Shown in pieces: positions 7,308-15,033 of a stretch of 18,004 nucleotides of DNA. The notes under the pieces were generated by a model. That model made no database searches. It worked only from the letters and a program-made list of their open reading frames with translations, and was not told where the DNA came from. Each line of letters begins with the position of its first letter. Within the stretch, counting starts at the first letter, position 1. Source of the stretch: a bacterium (GTDB lineage: Bacteria > RBG-13-66-14); NCBI GenBank assembly GCA_035528375.1, contig DATKYS010000061.1:1-18004 (forward strand), read 5' to 3'. A program made the position numbers and the translations under genes.

Positions 7308-8104
7308 TGTTACGTGTGGCGTTCACTTTTTTAATGGTACTACCTTCGGTTCTGGTCGCCCGCACCTATCAGATACAGTACAGATGCGATGAATCGGATG
7401 CGCAACGGGTCAGGGAGATAGTTGATTCTCGGTTGGCTTTCATCGAGGCCGCCGTCGTTGATGAGTTTGACGACGACTTTGAAAATGTCCATCGGCAATC
7501 CATCAGTTTTGAAGCCCGCGATGACTTGTTCGGGTTGATTGGTCGTCTGTTCCATTTCCACGGGTCCTTGTCGCTCGTGCCGGTCGTTCCCGTAGGCGAT
7601 GCGGTGCCGGAAGTGGAGACATCACCCGGGGTTCAGGTCGTACCCGATGAAGCGGAGGATTGCTGGTTCATCGTAGGCGACGGAATGTACAGGATAATCC
7701 AGGATGGGGCTTATTGGAGGCTTGACCCGACGGAAGGCCGCGATGAGAGCTGGCGGAGACATTTTTATCTACTCGAAACCGAAGAGGCGTTGGGGTTGGA
7801 TGGGAAAATAGCACATGTAAATCCGGTAGATGACACCCCCGAGCCCTATCTTACCGTCAACCTACGCGATGAGTACGCCCCGGAGCTGGAAGACCTGACG
7901 GGGGATAACCTGGGACGGCGGCTGGCGCTTATTATTGACGATGATGAAGTCGTCACGACGATTGTCGTCAACGATGTCATAGGAAACGGTCAATTTAAAA
8001 TTGGGTTTCTCAGGGATGATATTGGAACCCTCCTGTTGGTTTGGCTTTCCGGCGAACTTTTACCGGGGAGTTACGATCTGTCCTCTGTAGGCGCAGATTA
8101 TTAA
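7307..8104 (+). CDS. SecD periplasmic-head-like protein without the membrane permease part
   Basis: A 265-residue protein of unknown role. Residues 1-19 form a signal peptide or membrane anchor. The rest follows the SecD periplasmic P1 head. Residues 31-98 (AQRVREIVDSRLAFIEAAVV, then LIGRL, then LSLVPV) parallel SecD's EIIRRRVDEFGVAEPEV, LIGERA and LEFMLV. Residues 181-255 (TGDNLGRRLALIIDDDEV, ending SGELLPGS) parallel SecD's TGTHVGNQLAIVLDDEV and NGALPVA. The six-helix export domain is absent. ATG 7307 overlaps the tsaD stop (TGATG); GTG 7304 is an alternative. secD follows after 97 bp. The gene is much less GC-rich than its neighbours: hand counts of two 60-base stretches give about 52% and 42%, against about 72% in secD. 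This suggests transfer or relaxed constraint. It may assist or modulate SecDF, but that is inference. Confidence 0.75.
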   Translation: MLRVAFTFLMVLPSVLVARTYQIQYRCDESDAQRVREIVDSRLAFIEAAVVDEFDDDFENVHRQSISFEARDDLFGLIGRLFHFHGSLSLVPVVPVGDAVPEVETSPGVQVVPDEAEDCWFIVGDGMYRIIQDGAYWRLDPTEGRDESWRRHFYLLETEEALGLDGKIAHVNPVDDTPEPYLTVNLRDEYAPELEDLTGDNLGRRLALIIDDDEVVTTIVVNDVIGNGQFKIGFLRDDIGTLLLVWLSGELLPGSYDLSSVGADY

Positions 8105-8201
8105 CCCTTTTCTCTTAATGCCTAGTGCCTCGATCCCCGGTCTTCGGTTTGAGGAACCGCGGTAACCCCCCAAGGTCGCCACTCACCCGCGAGGAGCGTA
8201 A

Positions 8202-9785
8202 ATGGCGAGAAAGCGCCGGTTTTACGGGCTCATCGGCTGGCTGGTCTTCGTCTTCGCCCTGGTCTTCGCCCTGCCGACCACCGGCCTCCTGGACGGCCTG
8301 TCCCCCGAGCTGACCCAGTGGCTGCCCGTGGAGAAGGTCAAGCTGGGCCTGGACCTCTCGGGCGGCATGGTGATGCGCTACGAGGCGGACATGACCAACG
8401 TGCCCCCCGGGGACGAGCAGGTCACCCTGGACACCGTCCTGGAGATCATCCGCCGCCGGGTGGACGAGTTCGGCGTGGCCGAGCCCGAGGTGGAGCAGAT
8501 AGGCGACGCGGGCATCACCGTCCGGCTGCCGGGCATCAGCGACACGGACCGGGCCAAGAATCTCATCGGGGAGCGGGCGGTGCTCGAGTTCATGCTGGTG
8601 GACGCCGAGGGCCGGCTGGGGAAGGTCCTGGCCAAGGCCGCGGGTTACCCCACCTACCGGACGATCCTCGCCAACGTCTACGACCTGGGGCACGGCATCT
8701 ACGCCCCCTCCTCCCTGAAGGAGGGGCTGGCGAAGATGGTCAACGACCGGGGCCTGGTCTCCGACTTCCCCGGCTACCGGCTGGCCCTCTCGGTGGAGCA
8801 GCGGCTGGACAAGGACTCCGCGGACTACGAGCAGGAGATAGCGCAGCGCCTGACCGAGGTGTACGGCTCCCCCGTGGAGGGCTACTTCCAGCTCTACCTC
8901 CTGGACGCCCGCCGCCCGATCAAGGGCTCCGACCTGACCGACGCCCAGTACACCCGCGAGCGCGAGCGGGGTCTGCCCGCCGTGAGCTTCTCCTTCAACT
9001 ACACCGGCGCCGAGTCCTTCCGGGAGGTCACCGGCACCCACGTGGGCAACCAATTGGCCATCGTCCTGGACGACGAGGTCATCTCGGCCCCGGTCATCGA
9101 GGAGGAGATTCCCGGCGAGGGCATCATCCGGGGCAACTTCACCGTGGACCGGGCCAAGGACCTGGCGATCAACCTGCGCAACGGGGCCCTGCCGGTGGCC
9201 CTGAACGTGGTCATGGAGGACACCATCGGGCCGAGCCTGGGCTCGGATTCGATCAAGTACGGGGTGACGGCTGCGCTCGTGGGCCTCCTTTTGGTGATGG
9301 GCTTCATGAGCTTCTGGTACCGCTTCTCCGGTGTGATCGCCGTGGTGGCCCTGCTCTTCAACATAGTCCTCATCATCGCCGCGCTGGCCATCTTCGGCGC
9401 CACCCTCACACTGCCCGGCATCGCCGGAATCATCCTCACCATCGGCATGAGCGTGGACGCCAACGTGCTCATCTTCGAGCGCATCCGTGAGGAGTTGCGC
9501 AAGGGCGAGCGGCTGGCCGAGTCGGGCGCGGTCAAGCCCGCGGTGGCGGTGGCCACGGCCATCAACGCCGGCTACGACAAGGCCTTCATCACCATCCTCG
9601 ACGCCAACATCACCACGCTCATCACCGCCGGGGTGCTCTACGTCCTGGGTACGGGTCCCATCCGCGGCTTCGCGGTCACGCTGGCCATCGGCATCGCGGC
9701 CAGCATGTTCACCGCGCTCATCGTGTCCCGGGCGATTTTCGATTACCGCGTGCGGCGCCGCCACCTGGAGAAGCTGTCCATCTAG
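8202..9785 (+). CDS. secD: Protein translocase subunit SecD
   Basis: SecD with SecF uses the proton gradient to pull proteins out of the SecYEG channel on the periplasmic side. The 527 residues show helix 1 (10-28), LGLDLSGG (48-55), the P1 head, and the family's TGTHVGNQLAIVLDDEVISA (277-296) with NGALPV (327-332). Five more helices follow from about 352 to 512, with GMSVDANVLIFERIR (415-429) holding the conserved Asp419 of the proton path. The head contains an extra stretch at about 132-230 between its two halves, longer than in compact SecD proteins. ATG 8202 has GAGGAG just upstream. The 97 bp before it hold a weak CGGTT/AACCG hairpin and no clear promoter. secF follows in the same direction. 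Confidence 0.97.
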   Translation: MARKRRFYGLIGWLVFVFALVFALPTTGLLDGLSPELTQWLPVEKVKLGLDLSGGMVMRYEADMTNVPPGDEQVTLDTVLEIIRRRVDEFGVAEPEVEQIGDAGITVRLPGISDTDRAKNLIGERAVLEFMLVDAEGRLGKVLAKAAGYPTYRTILANVYDLGHGIYAPSSLKEGLAKMVNDRGLVSDFPGYRLALSVEQRLDKDSADYEQEIAQRLTEVYGSPVEGYFQLYLLDARRPIKGSDLTDAQYTRERERGLPAVSFSFNYTGAESFREVTGTHVGNQLAIVLDDEVISAPVIEEEIPGEGIIRGNFTVDRAKDLAINLRNGALPVALNVVMEDTIGPSLGSDSIKYGVTAALVGLLLVMGFMSFWYRFSGVIAVVALLFNIVLIIAALAIFGATLTLPGIAGIILTIGMSVDANVLIFERIREELRKGERLAESGAVKPAVAVATAINAGYDKAFITILDANITTLITAGVLYVLGTGPIRGFAVTLAIGIAASMFTALIVSRAIFDYRVRRRHLEKLSI

Positions 9786-9826
9786 GCCGACGCGCCTGGT
9801 GGTTCGTTGAGACAAGGGGAAAGGCA

Positions 9827-9842
9827 AGGGGTTTAAACCCCT
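9827..9842. repeat. Perfect 16-bp palindrome between secD and secF
   Basis: AGGGGTTTAAACCCCT lies in the 117-bp gap between secD and secF. A GC-rich stretch follows rather than a T-run, so it is not a standard terminator. It could attenuate or stabilise the transcript, or be a dispersed palindrome related to the one at 3269. Confidence 0.5.
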
Positions 9843-9902
9843 CGTTCCCACCCCTCGTTACGGCCCCGTAGGAACGCCTAAACCGGGCAAGGGGGTTTGG
9901 AC

Positions 9903-11288
9903 TTGCAGATTTTCACCGACACCCACTACGACTTCATCGGCCGGCGGAGGATCGCCTTCCTAGTCTCCGGGGTGCTCATCCTGGCGGGCATCGTCAGCTT
10001 CATCATCCAGGGGGGATTCAACCTCGGCATAGACTTCACCGGCGGCGTGCGGATCCAGGTCAAGTTCGCCCAGGGCATCACCACCGGTGACCTGACGAGG
10101 ATCCGCAGCGGCCTGGACATGGACGTCTACACCCAGGGCACCGCCGCGGACGAGGTGGTCATCCGCAACAAGGTGGAGAACACGGGGGAGGCCATGGCCG
10201 CCGCCATCGTCAGCCGCCGGGAGACCGTCGGGCCCTTCACCTCCTTCGATGAGCTCACCCAGATCGAGGGCTTCCCCGCCGTGTACCTGGAGTTTTTCCG
10301 GGAGAACTTCGATCTGGACGAGAATCCCTTCGCGGTGACCGTCGGCGCGGAGGTGAGGCCGGCCCTCAACACCGCCGACGTGCGGGCGTTGTCCACCACC
10401 ATCGAGCGGATGATCGAGCGGGCGACCCGCGCCAGCATCAGCCAGGTCCTCTCCGAGCTGCGCCCCCCGGTGGGACTGCCCGCCGGGGTGTCTCCCACCG
10501 CCCGGTTGAACCTCAACGCCCCCAATTCCCGCTCGGATTACGTGAAGCTCCTCGAGCCCCTCCTGGGCGCCCAGAACGCCGGACGCCTCGCCGATGCGTT
10601 CGCCGGGGCCCGGAACCTCGGCGGCATCCAGACCATGCGCCTCCTGGGGGACACCGCCGAAGTCGAGCGGCTGGCCCGGGATGCGGGGCTCGACTCCGAG
10701 GTCGTCAAGCGGCTCATTGACAGCTCCTACCTCTCCGGTTTCGAGATCCAGAGCGTGAACGTCATCGGCCCCAAGGTGGGTGAGGAGCTCGGCTCCGCGG
10801 CCATATACTCGATCATCGCCGCCCTGGTGGGGCTCCTCTTGTACATCTCGCTGCGCTTCGAGTTCGCCTTCGCCCTGGGGGCCATCGTCGCCCTGTTCCA
10901 CGACGTGCTGGTGACCCTGGGCATCTTCTCCCTGCTGGGCAAGGAGATAAACCTCGCCATCATCGCCGCCGTCCTGACCCTGGTCGGCTACTCCCTGAAC
11001 GACACCATCGTCGTCTTCGACCGCATCCGCGAGGACCGCAAGCTCCTGCGGCGCAAGAGCCTGGTGGAAATCGTCAACAGCGCCATCAACGAGACGCTGT
11101 CGCGCACGGTGCTCACCTCGGGGACGACCCTGATCGTGACGCTGGTGCTCGTCCTCTTCGGTGGCAGCGTCATCCACGACTTCGCCCTGGCCCTGACCAT
11201 CGGCGTCGTCGTCGGTACGTACTCCTCGGTCTTCATCGCCGCGCCTTTCCTCATCGGCTGGTACCGGATGGTCAAAAAGGCGGCCTGA
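9903..11288 (+). CDS. secF: Protein translocase subunit SecF with an enlarged periplasmic head
   Basis: SecF is the partner of SecD in proton-driven protein export. Positions here count from the in-frame TTG at 9897. Helix 1 is at about 18-38, followed by FNLGIDFTGG (41-50). FEIQSVNVIGPKVGEEL (272-288) leads into five helices carrying FEFAFALGAIVALFHDVLVT (311-330) and GYSLNDTIVVFDRIRE (364-379). The start chosen is TTG 9903, because AAGGGGG ends 7 nt before it; TTG 9897 is too close. At about 461 residues it is far longer than usual SecF (roughly 300-330). The extra length lies in the first periplasmic domain (about 93-270) and includes a helix-hairpin-helix-like stretch at 99-130. The stop is 17 bp before the next gene. 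Confidence 0.95.
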   Translation: MQIFTDTHYDFIGRRRIAFLVSGVLILAGIVSFIIQGGFNLGIDFTGGVRIQVKFAQGITTGDLTRIRSGLDMDVYTQGTAADEVVIRNKVENTGEAMAAAIVSRRETVGPFTSFDELTQIEGFPAVYLEFFRENFDLDENPFAVTVGAEVRPALNTADVRALSTTIERMIERATRASISQVLSELRPPVGLPAGVSPTARLNLNAPNSRSDYVKLLEPLLGAQNAGRLADAFAGARNLGGIQTMRLLGDTAEVERLARDAGLDSEVVKRLIDSSYLSGFEIQSVNVIGPKVGEELGSAAIYSIIAALVGLLLYISLRFEFAFALGAIVALFHDVLVTLGIFSLLGKEINLAIIAAVLTLVGYSLNDTIVVFDRIREDRKLLRRKSLVEIVNSAINETLSRTVLTSGTTLIVTLVLVLFGGSVIHDFALALTIGVVVGTYSSVFIAAPFLIGWYRMVKKAA

Positions 11289-11305
11289 TCCGCCCGGGGG
11301 TGCCG

Positions 11306-12403
11306 ATGGAAGTCTTCAGGAACCTGGAAACGGCGGATCACGAGCAGGTGGCCTTCTGCGTGGCGCCCGCCGCCGAGCTACGGGCGATCATCGTCATCCA
11401 CGACACCACCCTGGGGCCGGCCATCGCCGGCATCCGCACCCTGGACTACCCCGACGAGGAGGCGGCCCTCACGGACGCCCTCCACCTCTCGCGGGGGCTC
11501 ACGTACAAGAGCGCCACCGCCGGGCTGAACTACGGCGGGGGTCAGATCAACATCCTGCGCCAGTCCGTGGGGGGGAAGCGGGAGCCCGCCTTCCGGGCCC
11601 TGGGGCGCTTCATCCAGGGGCTGGGCGGGCGGATAATCGGCGCCCCCGACGTCGGCACCGGCGCCTTGGATCTCACCTACGTGGCCACCGAGACCGAGTT
11701 CGTCGCCGGCGTCACCCTCTTCGAGGGCTCATTCGATCCGAGCCTGGTGACCGCCTCGGGCGTGATGATGGGCATCGGGGTCTGTCTGGCCGAGACGGGC
11801 CGGGGGAAGGACCTGGCCGGGAAGACCGTGGCGCTTCAGGGGGTGGGCGCCGTGGGCACCCTCCTCGCCGGCAAGTTCCTCGAGGCCGGGGCGAGGGTCC
11901 TGGTCCACGACCACAGCCCGGAGCGGCTGGAGAAGATTCTCAAGCGGATGCCCTCTCTGGTCCCCCGGGAGGTCGAGGGGCTCCTGGACGATTCGGTGGA
12001 CGTGTTCTGCCCCTGCGGTCGGGGGGGCGTCGTCGGCCCCGAGACCCTGGAGTCGCTGGCCGGCAAGATAGTCTGCGGCGCGGCGAACTCCCAGCTCGAC
12101 CCCACCTGGGACGATTACTCCCAGCTCGCCAAGCGGGGAATCACCTACGCCCCGGACATCGTGGTCAACTCCGGCGGGCTCATCAGCGTCGTCGGGGAGC
12201 TGGAGAATCACCCCGACCAGTGGGTCTTCGCCAAGATGAGACAGATCCCGGACCTCCTCCGGGAGGTCTTCGCCCTGGCCTCCGAGGATGGCATCTCCAC
12301 CGTGGAGGCGGCGATGCGGCTGGGCGAGCGCAGGATCAAAGCCATCGCGTCCCTGGCGCACAGCTACGTGCCGCGCAAGGGGAAGGGGGTGGGGCTTCCT
12401 TGA
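11306..12403 (+). CDS. Leucine/valine/phenylalanine dehydrogenase-family protein with altered catalytic lysine
   Basis: Family members reversibly deaminate branched-chain or aromatic amino acids to 2-oxo acids with NAD. The 365 residues match the short leucine dehydrogenase type, and key positions keep the numbering known for Bacillus leucine dehydrogenase: Lys68 in RGLTYKSATAG and Asp115 in APDVGT. The NAD fold includes ALQGVGAVG (about residue 175), and INSGG-like VVNSGGLISV lies near 290. The catalytic Lys80 of the GGGK motif is Gln here (GGGQ, codon CAG at 11543-11545), so the usual chemistry is in doubt. ATG 11306 with GGGGGTG before it is preferred to GTG 11300. The stop overlaps the next gene's TTG. 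The nearby ptb supports a branched-chain catabolic setting. Confidence 0.9.
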   Translation: MEVFRNLETADHEQVAFCVAPAAELRAIIVIHDTTLGPAIAGIRTLDYPDEEAALTDALHLSRGLTYKSATAGLNYGGGQINILRQSVGGKREPAFRALGRFIQGLGGRIIGAPDVGTGALDLTYVATETEFVAGVTLFEGSFDPSLVTASGVMMGIGVCLAETGRGKDLAGKTVALQGVGAVGTLLAGKFLEAGARVLVHDHSPERLEKILKRMPSLVPREVEGLLDDSVDVFCPCGRGGVVGPETLESLAGKIVCGAANSQLDPTWDDYSQLAKRGITYAPDIVVNSGGLISVVGELENHPDQWVFAKMRQIPDLLREVFALASEDGISTVEAAMRLGERRIKAIASLAHSYVPRKGKGVGLP

Positions 12404-13995
12404 CCGACTGGACCAACAAGCTCTTTTTCGGGGACAACCTGGACGTCATGCGGCGGCACATCGGCGACGAGTCGGTGGACCTCGTCTACCTCGATCCGCC
12501 CTTCAACTCCAAGGCCGATTACAACGTGCTGTTCAAGGAGGTGGACGGGACGCCGTCGGCGTCGCAGTTCCAGGCGTTCACCGATTTCTGGCACTGGGAC
12601 GAGAACTCCGCCCGGGCGTACCACGAGCTGGTCACGGGGGATAAGGCGCCCCCGGCGCTCGTTGATTTATTGCAGGGCTTCGAAAGGTTCCTGGGGCACA
12701 ACGACATGTTCGCGTACCTGGTGATGATGGCGCCGAGGCTGGTGGAGCTGCGGCGGGTGCTGAAACCCACGGGGAGCATCTACCTCCACTGCGACCCCAA
12801 TGCTAGTCACTATTTGAAGCTAGTTATGGATGCGGTGTTCGGATCGAAAAATTTTATAAATGAAATATGTTGGAAAAGAACAACTTCAAGTAGCAGTAAG
12901 AAGGTTGCAAATCGGTATGGTAGCGATCACGATATTATTTATTTCTACTCTAAGGTAAGCAACTTTGTTTTTAATCAGAACTATATCCCATATTCAAATG
13001 AGTATATAAAAGAGAGATTCAATCAGGAAGATAAAAAAGGACTTTATAAAGATGCACAATTAAAAACCTATTCGAAAGATAAATTAGAGCAATTACGTCA
13101 AGAAGGTAAATTAATAGTTACTTCAGGAGGTAAGTACCGATATAAAATGTACTTAGAGGAGGCCCCCGGAGTGCCGGTTGATGATGTTTGGGTTGATATA
13201 TTTCCTGTTAATGCCGTTGCACGGGAACGCCTCGGTTATCAAACTCAAAAGCCCCAGGCGCTGCTAGAGCGAATTATAAACGTCTCCTCTAACGAGGGCG
13301 ACGTGGTGCTCGACCCCTTCTGCGGCTGCGGCACCACCATCGCCGCCGCCCAGGCCCTCGACCGCCGCTGGATCGGCATTGATATAACCTACCTGGCGAT
13401 TAACCTGATAAAGAGCCGCCTCGCGGATCACTTCGGGGAGGAAGCAACCTACGAGGTCCACGGCGAGCCGCGCGACTGGGACTCGGCCCGCGAGCTGGCC
13501 CAGCGCACGGACATGCCGCGCAAGGAGTTCGAGCTTTGGGCCCTGTCTTTGGTCCACGCCCGCCCCCTCGGCGACCCGGAGAAGAAGGGCGGCGGCGACC
13601 GAGGCATTGACGGCGTCCTCTTCTTCCGCGACGGCAAGACCGAAAAAACCCTGACGACGCGGAAAATCATCGTCCAGGTCAAGAGCGACTTGAAGCCGAA
13701 GGTGAGCCACGTGCGCGACCTGCGCGGCGTGATGGAGCGGGAGAAGGCGGACTTCGGCGCGCTTATCTTGCTGTACCGGGCGGGGGAGCGGTCGGAGATT
13801 CACCGCGAGGCCGCCGGGGCGGGGTTTTATCACAGCGAATTGATGCAGCGCGACTACCCGAGGATTCAGGTGCTGCAGGTGGACGCCCTCTTGGAGGGGC
13901 GGAGCAGGCTGGATTACCCTCTGGTCGGGCGGCTGGACCTCCTGCGCCACGCGGGGAAAATCGGAAAATCGGGCGGGCAGTTGAAGCTGGAATGA
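12400..13995 (+). CDS. Fused DNA methyltransferase and Mrr-type restriction endonuclease
   Basis: A single-chain restriction-modification protein of 531 residues. Residues 1-345 are an N6-adenine/N4-cytosine methyltransferase of the beta order: DPPF (32-35) first, a target-recognition region (about 134-290), then QTQKPQALLERII (281-293) and the AdoMet motif DPFCGCGTT (305-313). Residues 375-500 form a PD-(D/E)xK nuclease of the Mrr_cat type, with GGGDRGIDG (Asp404) and QVK (Lys428). It should cleave unmodified DNA at the site its own methyltransferase protects. The start is TTG 12400, overlapping the previous stop (TTGA), after a G-rich ribosome binding region. The recognition region (about 12800-13280) is strikingly AT-rich and seems to have been swapped in. 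The frame is open upstream to 12220, but that part lies inside the dehydrogenase gene. Confidence 0.92.
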   Translation: MTDWTNKLFFGDNLDVMRRHIGDESVDLVYLDPPFNSKADYNVLFKEVDGTPSASQFQAFTDFWHWDENSARAYHELVTGDKAPPALVDLLQGFERFLGHNDMFAYLVMMAPRLVELRRVLKPTGSIYLHCDPNASHYLKLVMDAVFGSKNFINEICWKRTTSSSSKKVANRYGSDHDIIYFYSKVSNFVFNQNYIPYSNEYIKERFNQEDKKGLYKDAQLKTYSKDKLEQLRQEGKLIVTSGGKYRYKMYLEEAPGVPVDDVWVDIFPVNAVARERLGYQTQKPQALLERIINVSSNEGDVVLDPFCGCGTTIAAAQALDRRWIGIDITYLAINLIKSRLADHFGEEATYEVHGEPRDWDSARELAQRTDMPRKEFELWALSLVHARPLGDPEKKGGGDRGIDGVLFFRDGKTEKTLTTRKIIVQVKSDLKPKVSHVRDLRGVMEREKADFGALILLYRAGERSEIHREAAGAGFYHSELMQRDYPRIQVLQVDALLEGRSRLDYPLVGRLDLLRHAGKIGKSGGQLKLE

Positions 13996-14031
13996 CGGCC
14001 CCGGACGGCCGACTAAAAAAGGTAGAGTGAC

Positions 14032-14136
14032 TTGGATAAGTACGTGATTCACGGCGGGGCGCGGCGGGAGCGGGCAGAGGCATCGGCCGAGCGATGGGAA
14101 CCTGACCCGACGCGGGTGGGCGCAGCGTCCCCATGA
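14032..14136 (+). CDS. Possible 34-codon ORF overlapping the ptb start
   Basis: TTG at 14032 is preceded by GGTAGAGTG and encodes 34 residues. Its stop TGA (14134-14136) overlaps the ptb start as ATGA, an arrangement that allows translational coupling. The first residues, LDKYVIHGG, resemble the N-terminus of MurA (MDKFVI.GG), but the similarity ends there. It may be a remnant of a deleted murA copy, a leader peptide or chance. ptb lacks a well-placed ribosome binding site of its own, which slightly favours coupling. Confidence 0.3.
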   Translation: MDKYVIHGGARRERAEASAERWEPDPTRVGAASP

Positions 14137-15032
14137 CCGAGGACCATTTCACCGGGCTCATCCAGCGGGTGAAGGACGAGCCGTCGCGGCGGATCGCGCT
14201 GGCGGGCGCCGACGACCCCACGGCCCTCGAGGCGGTGGACCGGGCCCACCGGGAGGGGCTGGCCGAGGCGACCCTCGTGGGGGACCCGGCCGCCATCGAG
14301 GCCAACGCCGCCAACCTCGGCGTGGACCTGGAGCCCTTCGAGATGGTGGCGAGCGCCGACGCCGCCGGGACCGCCGCCTCACTGGTCGGCGGGGGCCGCT
14401 CCGACGTCCTGATGAAGGGGTCGGTCGCGAGCAAGGCCTACCTGCGGGCCGTCCTGAACGAGGACAACGGCCTGCGCACCGGGCGCCTTTTGTCCCACGT
14501 GATGGTCGCCGCCGTCCCGGCCTACCACAAGCTTTTGTTCCTGACCGACGCCGCGTTCAACATCGCCCCGACCCTGGCCGAGAAGGCGGACATCATCCGC
14601 AACGCCGTGGACGTGGCCCGGATCCTGGGGGTCGGGCGGCCCAAGGTGGCGGTCCTGGCGGCGGTGGAGAAGGTGAACCTGCCCGACATGCCCGCCACCG
14701 GCGACGCCGCGGCGCTCACGGTGATGGCCCGGCGCGGACAGCTCGGCGACTGCATCGTGGACGGGCCGCTGGCCTTCGACAACGCCGTCTCCAGGGAGTC
14801 GGCCAGAATCAAGGGCATCGAGAGCGAGGTGGCCGGGGACGCCGACGTCCTTCTGTGCCCCGACATCGAGTCGGCCAACATCCTCTACAAGTGCCTCATC
14901 CACTTCTCCGGGGCCCGGGCCGGGGCGGTCATCGTGGGGGCCGCCGCGCCGGTGGTCCTCCCCAGCCGGGCCGACGACGCCATGACCAAGTACCTCTCGA
15001 TCGTCACGGCCATGGCCATCGCCGGCGGGTAG
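14133..15032 (+). CDS. ptb: Phosphate butyryltransferase (phosphate acyltransferase family)
   Basis: Ptb converts butyryl-CoA or branched acyl-CoA and phosphate into acyl-phosphate and CoA; a butyrate-type kinase then makes ATP. The 299 residues match Ptb rather than the longer Pta. Motifs include LMKGSVASKAYLRAVL (92-107), GLRTGRLLSHV (112-122), LFLTDAAFNIAP (134-145), VAVLAAVEKVN (172-182), DGPLAFDNA (209-217), CPDIESANILYK (247-258) and SRADD near residue 286. In Bacillus and relatives ptb lies beside leucine dehydrogenase (bcd), buk and the branched-chain 2-oxoacid dehydrogenase genes. Here the dehydrogenase relative is one gene away, separated by the restriction-modification gene. No buk is visible. 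The start is ATG 14133, overlapping the small upstream frame. The stop (TAG) is one base from the next start. Confidence 0.95.
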   Translation: MTEDHFTGLIQRVKDEPSRRIALAGADDPTALEAVDRAHREGLAEATLVGDPAAIEANAANLGVDLEPFEMVASADAAGTAASLVGGGRSDVLMKGSVASKAYLRAVLNEDNGLRTGRLLSHVMVAAVPAYHKLLFLTDAAFNIAPTLAEKADIIRNAVDVARILGVGRPKVAVLAAVEKVNLPDMPATGDAAALTVMARRGQLGDCIVDGPLAFDNAVSRESARIKGIESEVAGDADVLLCPDIESANILYKCLIHFSGARAGAVIVGAAAPVVLPSRADDAMTKYLSIVTAMAIAGG

Positions 15033-15033
15033 G

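Noticed and set aside
8115-9851. Leftward reading frame of 578 codons opposite secD
   Set aside because: It is His/Asp/Gly/Gln-rich with no motif and lies wholly over the clear secD gene, so it is a shadow of GC-biased codons.
9960-11177. Leftward reading frame of 405 codons opposite secF
   Set aside because: It has the same low-complexity shadow composition, and secF on the other strand has conserved motifs from end to end.
12800-13280. Insertion sequence or intron inside the methyltransferase gene
   Set aside because: The frame stays open through the AT-rich stretch and the flanking motifs keep normal order and spacing. No terminal repeats are seen, so domain replacement fits better.
14010-14020. 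Terminator at the end of the methyltransferase-endonuclease gene (GGCC repeats and an A6 run)
   Set aside because: The stem is very short, and the run is of A rather than T on the coding strand.
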